DNA of 51,322 nt from Acetivibrio alkalicellulosi. GTDB lineage: Bacteria > Bacillota > Clostridia > Acetivibrionales > Acetivibrionaceae. Below are positions 18,025 to 26,125 of the stretch, in pieces. The stretch is from positions 3,091,009-3,142,330 of the forward strand of contig VLTH01000002.1 in NCBI GenBank assembly GCA_008125075.1, in the 5' to 3' direction. A model generated the notes under the pieces. That model was not told the origin of the DNA. It did not search any database and saw only the letters and a program-made list of their open reading frames with translations. Positions within the stretch are counted from its first letter, which is position 1. The number at the start of each line of letters is the position of its first letter. The position numbers and the translations under genes are program-made.

Positions 18025-19665
18025 ATGTTTAAAAAGGTTAGAAAGGTTGTTTTACTATTAGTTTTAACGGGTTTGATTTTGAATTGTTTTTCTCCTTTAG
18101 CACATGCAGAAGAAGAAAACGAGACTTTGTTGGTAGAAATCGGAACAGCAACTGGAACAAAAGATCATATTGTTGAAATTCCCATTAATTTATCAAATGT
18201 TCCTTTAAACGGATTAGAGCATTTTGACTTTAAGCTTAAATACGAGACTGAAGATATAGAAATTTTAGATCTAGAACCTGGTGAAATAATAAGAAATCCT
18301 GAAACAGATTTCGCTGTTTCAATAAATGCTAATACTGGAATACTTATATTTTGTTTTAGTGATATGTCTGCAATAGCTGAAAGAACTATAAATGATGATG
18401 GTATTTTAGCTACTCTTATTGCAAGAATTAAAAATGAAGATGAAACTTTTTCAGCAATAACAAAATTAACAAATAGTAATCCTATCTTTGGAGATTATGA
18501 TTATACATACTATCCATTTGTATTTAAAAGTGGTGGAGTGAAAATTGACAAATTTGTTGCAGATGAAATAGTAATTGCCCCTAGGGATACTCTACTAGTT
18601 TCCACATCTACATCTCGAGGTACAATAGGAGATATTGTTGATCTTAAAGTTTCTTTAGACCCTTTAAGAGGTTTTTCTAACTCTCCTGGATTAAAATCAT
18701 TAGAAGCTTATGTACGATATGATAATTTAAATTTAGAATTATTGGAAATTATACCAAGTGACGAATTAGATCGGCCAGATTTAAATTTAAACTACACTCT
18801 AGACAATGAAAAGGATGAAATTGTTATCGAATTTGATAATAATGATATTCACGAAAATTCTTTTATAGGCCCCCATTTTGTTACTTTAAGATTTGAGATA
18901 AAAAGTGGTGAAGTTAATTCAATATTACCTGTACATACTCTTATAACGGGAATTTCGGCTAGTCTGAATTTACCTGAAAACGATATTAGGAGACGTGTTA
19001 ACTCAATAGCAGAAGAAGGTGGAATAATAGTAGATAGAAAACTTCCTAATGTCAATTATTATAGAGTTGAAATTGAAGATGTTTCAGCAAAAATAGGTGA
19101 AACCGTTTTAGTACCAATACTTCTTAAAGATGTTCCTAATGATGGAATTGAACAATTATATTTTGATTATATTTATGATACTACAAAATTAGATCTTAAA
19201 TATATTTTAAATGGAGAATTATTAGAAGATGATATAAGATTTGTTAGTGGAATAGATAGAACTAATGGAAAAATAGGTTTTTATGTTATGAAATCAAATA
19301 ATAAAATAACAGAAGATGGTGTATTCGCCTATTTAAAATTTAGGATAAAAGAGAATTTAGGATTTGAATCAACTGAGATTTTAACAGAAACAGCAACAAC
19401 TATTCTTTACCCTTCTCCTCAAAATATATCAAAAGTCACTGGAGGCAATATACATATAAGCCCAATTCTAGGTGATTTAAATGGTGACGGAGTTATTAAT
19501 TCAACTGATTATGTTCTATTAAGAAGATATGTTCTTGAGATTATTGATGATATTCCAGTAGGTAATGTATATCATGTAGCTGATTTAAATAACGACGGTA
19601 AGATTGATTCCACTGATTGTGTTATACTTAGAAAATATATACTTAAAATAATAAGTAGTTTCTAA
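18025..19665 (+). CDS. Small scaffoldin: three cohesin-like domains plus type I dockerin
   Basis: Exported protein of 546 aa: signal peptide (1-29, ending near AHA), cohesin-like domains at about 33-172, 190-340 and 348-480, and a dockerin at about 483-546. Domain 1 is the most typical (VEIPINLSNVPLNGLEHFDF, LEPGEIIRNPETDF, NTGILIFCFSD). Domains 2 and 3 are more divergent but keep the layout. The dockerin loops are DLNGDGVINSTD and DLNNDGKIDSTD. A cohesin-dockerin protein of this size would act as an adaptor, clipping dockerin proteins onto a larger scaffoldin. Strong GGGGGGA site before the ATG; own promoter and terminator. No carbohydrate-binding module or surface anchor seen. Confidence 0.85.
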   Translation: MFKKVRKVVLLLVLTGLILNCFSPLAHAEEENETLLVEIGTATGTKDHIVEIPINLSNVPLNGLEHFDFKLKYETEDIEILDLEPGEIIRNPETDFAVSINANTGILIFCFSDMSAIAERTINDDGILATLIARIKNEDETFSAITKLTNSNPIFGDYDYTYYPFVFKSGGVKIDKFVADEIVIAPRDTLLVSTSTSRGTIGDIVDLKVSLDPLRGFSNSPGLKSLEAYVRYDNLNLELLEIIPSDELDRPDLNLNYTLDNEKDEIVIEFDNNDIHENSFIGPHFVTLRFEIKSGEVNSILPVHTLITGISASLNLPENDIRRRVNSIAEEGGIIVDRKLPNVNYYRVEIEDVSAKIGETVLVPILLKDVPNDGIEQLYFDYIYDTTKLDLKYILNGELLEDDIRFVSGIDRTNGKIGFYVMKSNNKITEDGVFAYLKFRIKENLGFESTEILTETATTILYPSPQNISKVTGGNIHISPILGDLNGDGVINSTDYVLLRRYVLEIIDDIPVGNVYHVADLNNDGKIDSTDCVILRKYILKIISSF

Positions 19666-19678
19666 TATATATTTTTAT

Positions 19679-19712
19679 AAAAAGCCTGCAGGAAAGATGC
19701 AGGCTTTTTTTT
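19679..19712 (+). terminator. Rho-independent terminator of the scaffoldin gene
   Basis: AAGCCTGCA and TGCAGGCTT form a perfect stem with a 7-base loop, followed by a run of eight T. It begins about 15 bases after the stop codon. Confidence 0.9.
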
Positions 19713-19744
19713 ATTAGAAGTCTTGGAACAAAAGTGAAAGACTT

Positions 19745-19776
19745 AAAAGCGAAGGGGCTCGATGCCCCAAGCTTTT
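19745..19776. terminator. Second hairpin with bulge
   Basis: AAAAGC-gaa-GGGGC, loop TCGAT, GCCCC-aa-GCTTTT. A GC-rich imperfect hairpin 35 bases after the main terminator; possibly a back-up terminator or a remnant flanking the broken dehydrogenase. Confidence 0.4.
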
Positions 19777-19822
19777 ATTCATTCTATGCGTGATATTAAA
19801 AGGATTTTATACGTACCTATAG

Positions 19823-20213
19823 GTTGTAGACGTTGGAGTATATTCTCAAAGTAAGCTTTATAATATTTTATTTTTTATTTACTTATGCATTAGCAGATAA
19901 ACTAAGTCAAACAAAAATAACAGCAAACGCACTTCATCCTGGTCTTGTTAGAACGGGTTTTGGTAACGGTTTTAAAAGCTTTTCTTTTTTTAAGCCCCTT
20001 ATAAATTTATTTGGAATATCTCCTGAAGAAGGTGCTAAAACCACATTATATTTAGCAACATCCAATGAAGTTGAGGGTATTTCTGGGAAGTATTATTCAG
20101 ACAGCAATATTAAAACCACTTCTAAAATCAGTTATGATAAATACATCCAAAAACAACTCTGGGAAGCCAGTTGTGAATTGTCAAAATTAGAGATTCCCTC
20201 CCAGTTAACATAA
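19823..20213 (+). pseudogene. Short-chain dehydrogenase, 5'-truncated and frameshifted
   Basis: The plus strand reads VGVYSQSKLYNILF, which contains the SDR catalytic YxxxK motif, then loses frame in the T-rich tract near 19863. It resumes in another frame as FTYALADKLSQTKITANALH and PGLVRTGFG, the family's next conserved block. The rest runs to a stop at 20211-20213. Everything N-terminal to YxxxK, including the NAD-binding motif, is missing. It resembles retinol-dehydrogenase-like SDRs. A frame opening at 19833 should not be called as an intact gene. Confidence 0.8.
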
Positions 20214-20300
20214 TAAAAGAATATTAACTGGGCTCTAGAACCTCTAAAGTCTTTTCGCTCTATAATAGAATCAAATTCTTTCTTATCTATAATAAGATTT

Positions 20301-22394
20301 CTATTCTGTATCTGTTTCTGTATCTGTTTCTGTTTCTGTATCTGTTTCTGTTTCTGTAGCTGTTTCTGTAGCTGTTGGTTCTATTGTTGCCGTTGATATT
20401 TCTTTTAAATCAATATCTAGACCGAGGTTTTCAACAACGAATCTAACAGGTATAAAAACATCCTCCTGAAAAATATATGGTGCTGAATCTATAGTCACAA
20501 GTCTATCATTTACATTGGCAGTATTTCTATCAACCCATAATTCAATTGTCTTTTGGTTTAATGAAATTATAATTTTTCTTTCTTCTTCTTCAAATGTAAC
20601 CATAACTCCTGTTTTGTCGGCAACATGATTTAAAGGAAGAAAAAATTCTCTAGGTATTTCTTGCTTAAAGAGTGATACTTCCCTTATATCAGGATCCCAA
20701 TTAATTACTAAACCAAGATTCTCAACTACAAATCTAACAGGTATTAATGCACGTCCCTGCAGAATATAAGGTGCCACATCTATACTCACCTGCTCACCAT
20801 CAACTAACGCATTATTTCTATCAATCCATAACTCTATAATCTTTTTGTCTAATGAAATTGTTATTTTTCTTTCTTCTCCATCCCAATTGACCTCTGCTCC
20901 TATATTCTCTGCAACATATCTTATAGGAAGAAAAGTCCTACCTTGAGTTATCACCGGCACAGTATCCATTTGCAACTCTACGTCATTTAAGTAGTACACA
21001 GGTTTGTCAATGTAAAACCTCTGCTTTATTCCCATATAAAAATCTACATTAGTTAAATCATTGTAATAATCTATTACAGGGAAATAATCTGATATTTTAT
21101 TTCCTTTAGTAAGTAAAGATTTTAAGTTTTTAAAGCCTCTTAAAGCCTGCAAATTAGTAATTTGATTATCTCTTATATTCAATTCCTCTAGATTATTAAG
21201 ACTACTTAAATAAGATATATCTGATATTTTATTGCTGGCAATGCTTAAATTTTTAAGATGCGGAGTTTTGCTTAAAGTTGATATGTCAGATATATTATTA
21301 TTACTTAAGTCTAATATCTCAAGACTATTGAGATAACTTAATGGCTCTATATTCTCTATCTGATTAAATGAGAGATTTAAGTCTCTCAACTGTGTAAGAT
21401 TTTTTAATAAATCAATATTTCTTATGTTGTTATTAGACAAATTTAGCTCCTTAAGATTAAAAAGCAGTTGAATCCCTTTTAAGTCATATATATCCTTAGA
21501 ACTTATATCAAGTTCAGTTACTTTTTCTAAGTCCTCCACTAACAATTCTCCCACAATTTTCCCTGAAGCTACCCTTACTGAAGTATCCAAACTTGAATCA
21601 ATAAATTCAATTTTAATTTCAAAATCTCTTTGAACTAGCCTATTAAAAAATGCAGCTGTAGCTGAAAAATCTTCAATAGGATTCTCTCTCAAAAAGAGAA
21701 TCTTCAAGTTTTCTAATTGTCTTATAGGTGTTAAATCAATTATTTCATTATTAGTTAAATCAAGACGATTTAATTTGGTAAAGTACTGCAATCCTTCTAT
21801 ATTTGAAATATCTTTATTTGCTAATATCAACTCTTGAATTGAATCAACATCACATATAAAAATGTCTCCTTGAGGCAACCTTAATAAAGACCTTATTTCA
21901 GTTTCAAGATTATTATCTTTAAAAACTACAGGTTTATAGCTATTTACAATAACACCACTGTTTTCAGTATTCCATATAGCTTCCCCTCCAAGTTGTTCAA
22001 CAATAAAAGCAAGTGGAACTACAACTTCACTCTTTCCAGATTCATGATCAGTGAAAGTACCAATTGGTTCAAAATCTATCATTTTTGTTATGCCATTTAC
22101 CTTAACCGCTTTATTTCTTCTTTCCAACTCAATTACTCTATCTATCTCATCTTTCATTATTTTATATGCCTCTTTTGAGCCACTGCTAACATCTATAACT
22201 TCCGCACCTAATGCTTCGCACAAGCGATTCATAGAAATGTACACGACCCCTCCAATAACTCTAACAACTGCCTCATTTTCAATTCTCTTTCCATCTATTA
22301 TGACGTCAATAGTTTTTTCTGTTGTACTCATTATTGGGATCATACTGCAAATAACTAATGATAACATCATAATAATACTTATTACTTTCTTCAT
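20301..22394 (-). CDS. Secreted LRR protein with copper-amine-oxidase-like stalk domains
   Basis: Exported protein of 697 aa: signal peptide (1-24), an N-terminal CuAO_N-like stalk domain (about 30-150), internalin-type 22-residue LRRs (about 180-450; e.g. LKELNLSNNNIRNIDLL), and tandem CuAO_N-like repeats (about 480-670). These repeats carry GRTFLPIRYVAENIGAEVNW and GRALIPVRFVVENLGL. The tail is a Thr-Glu repeat. The CuAO_N domain here is a beta stalk common in clostridial surface proteins and does not imply oxidase activity. A binding or structural surface role is inferred. AAGGGGGA ribosome binding site. It is downstream of, and in the same orientation as, the kinase and VgrG genes, and its stalk repeats are close to those of the gene at 34009. 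Confidence 0.85.
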   Translation of the reverse strand: MKKVISIIMMLSLVICSMIPIMSTTEKTIDVIIDGKRIENEAVVRVIGGVVYISMNRLCEALGAEVIDVSSGSKEAYKIMKDEIDRVIELERRNKAVKVNGITKMIDFEPIGTFTDHESGKSEVVVPLAFIVEQLGGEAIWNTENSGVIVNSYKPVVFKDNNLETEIRSLLRLPQGDIFICDVDSIQELILANKDISNIEGLQYFTKLNRLDLTNNEIIDLTPIRQLENLKILFLRENPIEDFSATAAFFNRLVQRDFEIKIEFIDSSLDTSVRVASGKIVGELLVEDLEKVTELDISSKDIYDLKGIQLLFNLKELNLSNNNIRNIDLLKNLTQLRDLNLSFNQIENIEPLSYLNSLEILDLSNNNISDISTLSKTPHLKNLSIASNKISDISYLSSLNNLEELNIRDNQITNLQALRGFKNLKSLLTKGNKISDYFPVIDYYNDLTNVDFYMGIKQRFYIDKPVYYLNDVELQMDTVPVITQGRTFLPIRYVAENIGAEVNWDGEERKITISLDKKIIELWIDRNNALVDGEQVSIDVAPYILQGRALIPVRFVVENLGLVINWDPDIREVSLFKQEIPREFFLPLNHVADKTGVMVTFEEEERKIIISLNQKTIELWVDRNTANVNDRLVTIDSAPYIFQEDVFIPVRFVVENLGLDIDLKEISTATIEPTATETATETETDTETETDTETDTE
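20305..20374 (-). repeat. Hexamer repeat coding for a Thr-Glu tail
   Basis: Imperfect tandem 6-mers (CTGTAT / CTGTTT / CTGTAG on the plus strand) encode the last 20 or so residues as TE/TD/TA pairs, right up to the stop codon. Length changes would stay in frame, so this is a likely variable C-terminus. Confidence 0.7.
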
Positions 22395-22580
22395 ACTAAA
22401 AATTCCCCCTTAAGCTTTAGTGTGTTTTATTATATTTTTTATAATACTAAATTTAATTTCAAAACAACTAGGTTGAACAGACACTAACGTTCAAAGTTTA
22501 ATACTAGCCATTTCAATAAACAAAAGATATTCTCAACGCTAATTCAAATTATGTCTATCTTGGTTATAAACCCCTTTACT
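22395..22580. other. Intergenic, leader of the LRR/CuAO gene
   Basis: AT-rich DNA with no gene. TTGTTT and TATTAT boxes with a 15-base spacer are present on the minus strand but are weak. Confidence 0.35.
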
Positions 22581-23033
22581 TTAAAAAACTATCTCTGGTG
22601 CTGGTGTTGGCGTCGGTGTCGGTTTTGGTGTTGGTGTTGCTGTCGGTGCTGGTGTTGGGGTTGCCGTTGGTACAGGTGTTGGCGTTGGTCTTGGTCTAGG
22701 TGTTGGCCTCGGTGTTGGTCTCGGCGTTGGTCTGGGTGTTGGCCTCGGTGTTGGTTCTGGTGTTGGTTCTGGTGTTGGTGTCGGCGTAGGTTCTGGTGTT
22801 GGTTCTGGTGTTGGCTCTGGTGTTGGTGTCGGCGTAGGTTCTGGTGTTGGTTCTGGTGTTGGCTCAGGTGTGGGTGTTGGCGTTGGCTCTATTATTGATT
22901 CCGTAAATAATCGAGCCATATGTTCTCGTCCCGGACCAATTATAACCACTCCATATATCACAATTATACTTAGTATAACAACTACCCTAATTACATTAAT
23001 AATTTTAAAGATATTTTCATTTTTATCTTTCAA
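22581..23033 (-). CDS. Membrane-anchored PT(E/P/R/A)P repeat protein
   Basis: Protein of 150 aa: a short charged N-terminus, one transmembrane helix (about residues 10-34), about 15 linker residues, then about 95 residues of PT-x-P repeats ending in PAPEIVF. Such Pro-Thr runs are linkers between a membrane anchor and an outer domain, but no outer domain follows, so the gene may be truncated or act as a spacer. The TTG at 23033 is chosen because GAGGTGA lies just upstream; a TTG at 23054 gives a longer frame. Its DNA is a GC-richer hexamer repeat. It starts 51 bases after the kinase gene, so may share its transcript. Confidence 0.65.
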   Translation of the reverse strand: MKDKNENIFKIINVIRVVVILSIIVIYGVVIIGPGREHMARLFTESIIEPTPTPTPEPTPEPTPEPTPTPTPEPTPEPTPEPTPTPTPEPTPEPTPRPTPRPTPRPTPRPTPRPRPTPTPVPTATPTPAPTATPTPKPTPTPTPAPEIVF

Positions 23034-23084
23034 TTTCCTCACCTCATTTTGCAAAATAATAAAATAAACAGCTATTTATAAAAC

Positions 23085-23999
23085 TTAATTTACATCAATA
23101 TTTCTTATTTTTTTGCTCCCATCTTTATTTATGATTTTTAGTCTAATGCATTCAAGTTGAGCAGCGAATTTAATAACTCTTAAAGAAGATGGTCTTTTTT
23201 TATAATCAATTGAAAGGCTTTTCATTAAAATCTTTGAAAATTTATCAGATATATCTTTATTAAACAGCCTTATATCTTCAATTTTATCTTCAATGACTCT
23301 CTCAGAAACCTTTTTTGGTATTTTTCTAGTTAGGCAGTAATACATTGTAGCTGCAATACTATACACATCTGAATACTTACCTTGTTTTGATTTTTCAGAA
23401 TAAAACTCTAATGGAGAAAAACCAGGTGTATAAAAAATTTTTCTTACATCATCTTTTTTATAATTAACAGCAGAACCAAAATCGATAATAATTGGCTTAT
23501 TGCTTTCATCTACTATTATGTTCCCCGGCTTTATATCTCTATGAATTATTCTTTTTTTGTGAATATAAGTAACTGCTTTAACTATTGGAATAAATATTTT
23601 TTTTATCATATCAACATAAGAAATATTACATTCTTGTATATATTTATCAAGTGTTTTTCCCTTATATTTCTTTAAAATTATGTAACCCGTTTCATTTTCA
23701 ATAAAATGGTCAATATATTCAACAATATTCTTATGTCTGTATTTTTTAATTATTTGAGCTTCATTGAGAAAAATATCCCTTTCCTCATAAAACCTGCTTA
23801 AGAAAGAAGGTCTTTTATAAACAACCATTTTGCCATCTAAATCTCTCAATACTTTTCCATTTGGATAAAACTCTTTTATTACGCATTGTTGCTTCTCCCT
23901 CTTATCGTACCCTAAATAGACTATTGAAAATTCACTAACTGAAATTAGTTTTTCAATTTTATACCTACCTTTTAATACAACATTATTTTCTAAACACAC
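23085..23999 (-). CDS. Hanks-type Ser/Thr protein kinase
   Basis: Soluble kinase of 304 aa that phosphorylates proteins on Ser/Thr. Seen: VIK lysine in CVIKEFYPNG, catalytic loop IIHRDIKPGNIIV, metal-binding IDFGSAVNY and GFSPLEFY in the activation segment. The glycine-rich loop is degenerate (ISVSEFSIVYLG rather than GxGxxG), so ATP binding is unusual. The insert of FYPNG and FYEERDIFLNEAQII is typical of bacterial kinases near secretion loci. GTG start with AAGGTGAG site. It follows the VgrG operon and is separated from it only by the inserted RAYT element, so it was probably once directly joined. Confidence 0.88.
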   Translation of the reverse strand: MCLENNVVLKGRYKIEKLISVSEFSIVYLGYDKREKQQCVIKEFYPNGKVLRDLDGKMVVYKRPSFLSRFYEERDIFLNEAQIIKKYRHKNIVEYIDHFIENETGYIILKKYKGKTLDKYIQECNISYVDMIKKIFIPIVKAVTYIHKKRIIHRDIKPGNIIVDESNKPIIIDFGSAVNYKKDDVRKIFYTPGFSPLEFYSEKSKQGKYSDVYSIAATMYYCLTRKIPKKVSERVIEDKIEDIRLFNKDISDKFSKILMKSLSIDYKKRPSSLRVIKFAAQLECIRLKIINKDGSKKIRNIDVN

Positions 24000-24013
24000 A
24001 AACTCACCTTCCG

Positions 24014-24038
24014 TGTCAGGGGGACGGTTCTTCTGACA
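24014..24038 (+). repeat. REP-like site, left of RAYT
   Basis: TGTCAG, GGGGACGGTTCTT, CTGACA: a 6-bp inverted repeat around a conserved core. It also encodes the last residues of the transposase (EEPSP then TGA). Confidence 0.75.
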
Positions 24039-24822
24039 TTATTATTTTTCTAACAGTTTCTCTGTTAATACCTGTAATGCTCGAAATCTGCCGACCTGAT
24101 AAACTAGAAATATTGAAAAGTTCTCTAATAAGTTTATTTCTTTTTTCAGAATTTTCTAACTTTCTCAAGTCCAACTTACTTAATTTATACTTATTTAAAT
24201 AATTGTTCAAATACTCAATAACCTCGTCTTGATCCATTTTGTTGTTTTCATCAATATCAATAAACGTCTCTTTACCTAAACAATTATTAAATTCAATGAA
24301 CTTCATTTTAGCTATATCAATGTTGTCACTAAAAATACCAAGTATCTCATTTATCTCAGGAAGTTCTAAAACTCCTCTGTTGTGATTTAAATATAAATTC
24401 ATACTACTCCATTTATAATGTTCTGGCACCTTGCAGATGCCTGCCTTAACAGGGTTATTATGAACATATCTTACAGCCGAGATCAAGTAATTTTCATCCT
24501 CTATATTTTCACTTCTAAATCTGTCCTGAAATACATGCCCCACTCTTTTATGTTTTTTATTATAGTAGTATGCATAGCTTGTCCCAATCCTCTTAATAAC
24601 TGTGCTTATCGGTTCATCCTTTGTATTAATAATAAAGTGAGCATGATTATTCATAATACAATATGCATATAACAAAAATTTGCTTGTCTTTTTCTTTTCA
24701 AGAAGGGTATTAATGATTCTTTTCTTATCTTCATCGTCTAGAAATATATCTTTCTTTTCATTGCCTCTTATCATTACATGATATATTTCCGATTTACTTA
24801 ATTTTCTAGAGTGTCTTGGCAT
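24016..24822 (-). CDS. rayT: REP-associated tyrosine transposase (Y1_Tnp, IS200-like)
   Basis: Protein of 268 aa. The HUH motif is in IMNNHAHFIINT, and the catalytic-tyrosine helix region is in ISAVRYVHNNPVKAG, followed by the Trp-Ser-Ser segment usual in the family. A C-terminal helix-turn-helix is visible (LSGRQISSITGINRETVRK). Such enzymes cut and join single-stranded DNA at REP sites and are usually single-copy and domesticated. Start has GAGGTGATTGT before ATG. Three matching REP sites lie in this window. Confidence 0.93.
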   Translation of the reverse strand: MPRHSRKLSKSEIYHVMIRGNEKKDIFLDDEDKKRIINTLLEKKKTSKFLLYAYCIMNNHAHFIINTKDEPISTVIKRIGTSYAYYYNKKHKRVGHVFQDRFRSENIEDENYLISAVRYVHNNPVKAGICKVPEHYKWSSMNLYLNHNRGVLELPEINEILGIFSDNIDIAKMKFIEFNNCLGKETFIDIDENNKMDQDEVIEYLNNYLNKYKLSKLDLRKLENSEKRNKLIRELFNISSLSGRQISSITGINRETVRKIIMSEEPSP

Positions 24823-24864
24823 ACAATCACCTCATGTAATATTATACCATGAAGGCAGCCAGGT

Positions 24865-24889
24865 TGTCAAAAGAACCGTCCCTATGACA
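24865..24889 (-). repeat. REP-like site, right of RAYT
   Basis: Inverted relative to the left copy: TGTCA, AAAGAACCGTCCCTA, TGACA. Shares the AAGAACCGTCCC core. The stop codon TAG of the HEAT-repeat gene lies within it. Confidence 0.75.
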
Positions 24890-25595
24890 GTTGGGACAAA
24901 AACTTCTCGGTCTTTAATTTTGCCTTATGTAACTCTCCATGAATTATATATGGATCTTCTTTATCTTCACGAAGCCCCATACGTTTAACTGCAATACTTT
25001 GGATCATAATAATAATCCAAGATATAACCTCATCACTCTTCTCATTTTCATATCCTTTTTTTAAACTAAGCAAAAGTTTATTTTTCAAATCAGGTAACCG
25101 AAAAGATATTTGTCTATGTGCACTAGCCGCAGTTATTCTCAAATGAGGTGTGTCTTCACTCAGAAGGCAATTATTTAAAATCATTATATCAGATTCATCC
25201 CCCATCCATCCAATTACATATAAAGCAACCTCTCTATGATATTCTTGTTCATTACTAGCAAATTTTCTAGCAATAGATATCCCATGAGAACTTCTGATAC
25301 CACCTAAAATATGTAATATATCTCCTGCTACTATTGGATCACTTTCATTGGCAATTTTTTCAACTAGAAACTCCTCTATTTGTGGTCTTTTTTTAAATGC
25401 AGCTCTTATATAATAATAAAGGTCTTTATACTCACGTTTTTTTAACAAGCTATAATGATAATCAATGGTACTCTGATCATTATTAGATAATAGTAATTTA
25501 ACAAACTGCATATTACGGCTTATTCTTTCACCCTCAGATAAGTTTTGACCTTCCATTGCAAATTCATAATTTTTTTCTAGTTCATAAATACTCAT
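24882..25595 (-). CDS. HEAT-repeat protein, probable immunity protein
   Basis: Alpha-helical protein of 237 aa with HEAT-like repeats (EVALYVIGWMGDESDIMILN, TAASAHRQISFR). Directly follows the HNH-type toxin gene, 17 bases away, the usual place for the toxin's antidote; HEAT proteins occur among polymorphic-toxin immunity proteins. Function is inferred from position. ATG at 25595 has GGGAGG 6 bases upstream. Its last codons and stop lie in the REP site, so the insertion may have replaced the original C-terminus. Confidence 0.7.
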   Translation of the reverse strand: MSIYELEKNYEFAMEGQNLSEGERISRNMQFVKLLLSNNDQSTIDYHYSLLKKREYKDLYYYIRAAFKKRPQIEEFLVEKIANESDPIVAGDILHILGGIRSSHGISIARKFASNEQEYHREVALYVIGWMGDESDIMILNNCLLSEDTPHLRITAASAHRQISFRLPDLKNKLLLSLKKGYENEKSDEVISWIIIMIQSIAVKRMGLREDKEDPYIIHGELHKAKLKTEKFLSQLS

Positions 25596-25612
25596 CAATT
25601 ACCTCCCACTTT

Positions 25613-26071
25613 TTATCTCGGAAAATCATGAAACTGATCTCCACAAGTTCTATGTCTTGCTCTATGTAAATCTTTAGGTATAGTTTTCATATTGTCTTCA
25701 ACATCTAATGCTTTTTTACCCTCAGTTGTTTTTGCTGTATAGAGTGGAACTTCATGTGAAACTTCATAATTGTCTGGAACTTTTTTGCCATCTGTTTCTC
25801 TAATAAAATCTCTTGCATCTTGACTCAACGCACTATTTTGATCTTCTGCATCACGCAACAATGCTTTTTTTCTTTCACTTTTACTACGGTAATATTTTTT
25901 CTTCTCAGGCTTAACTACTCCTGCAATAATAGCCTCTGATTTGTTTTTGGCTTTTACTTTGGTAGTGGCACCACTTGCTACATTTTTATCTATTTTCTGC
26001 AATTCTTCAACAAGGTCTTTAATACTTGGGTCGCCACCAACCTTATGCGCACCAACTAAAGCTTTTTCCAT
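25613..26071 (-). CDS. HNH/endonuclease VII-like nuclease toxin
   Basis: Protein of 152 aa: an N-terminal part without a recognised domain, a Lys/Arg-rich middle, and a C-terminal nuclease-like fold. The latter has the pattern NYEVSHEVPLYT ... VEDNMKTIPKDLHRARH. The His of SHEVPL, the Asn and the His residues of LHRARH fit the HNH layout of polymorphic-toxin nucleases. It has no signal or Rhs part, and with vgrG upstream in the operon it could be spike-borne cargo. Ribosome binding site GAGGGTGAGG. Followed by its likely immunity gene. DNA cleavage is predicted, not shown. Confidence 0.7.
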   Translation of the reverse strand: MEKALVGAHKVGGDPSIKDLVEELQKIDKNVASGATTKVKAKNKSEAIIAGVVKPEKKKYYRSKSERKKALLRDAEDQNSALSQDARDFIRETDGKKVPDNYEVSHEVPLYTAKTTEGKKALDVEDNMKTIPKDLHRARHRTCGDQFHDFPR

Positions 26072-26125
26072 TGCCCCTCACCCTCTTTACTTCAAATATA
26101 ATTATATACAATTTCAAATGCCATT

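Larger units (their letters stand above)
24014..24889 (-). mobile_element. RAYT transposase gene with flanking inverted REP sites
   Basis: The transposase gene is bounded by two 25-base REP-like sites in inverted orientation (24014-24038, 24865-24889), as in REP-associated tyrosine transposase units. The element sits between the HEAT-repeat gene and the kinase gene and supplies the stop-codon sequence of the former. Confidence 0.75.

Noticed and set aside
20301-22394. Copper amine oxidase enzyme
   Set aside because: Only the N-terminal stalk-type domain is repeated; no catalytic domain or topaquinone site.
22551-22898. Plus-strand Cys/Trp/Arg-rich frame of 115 codons
   Set aside because: It is the shadow of the PT-repeat gene; the hexamer repeat gives an open but meaningless frame.
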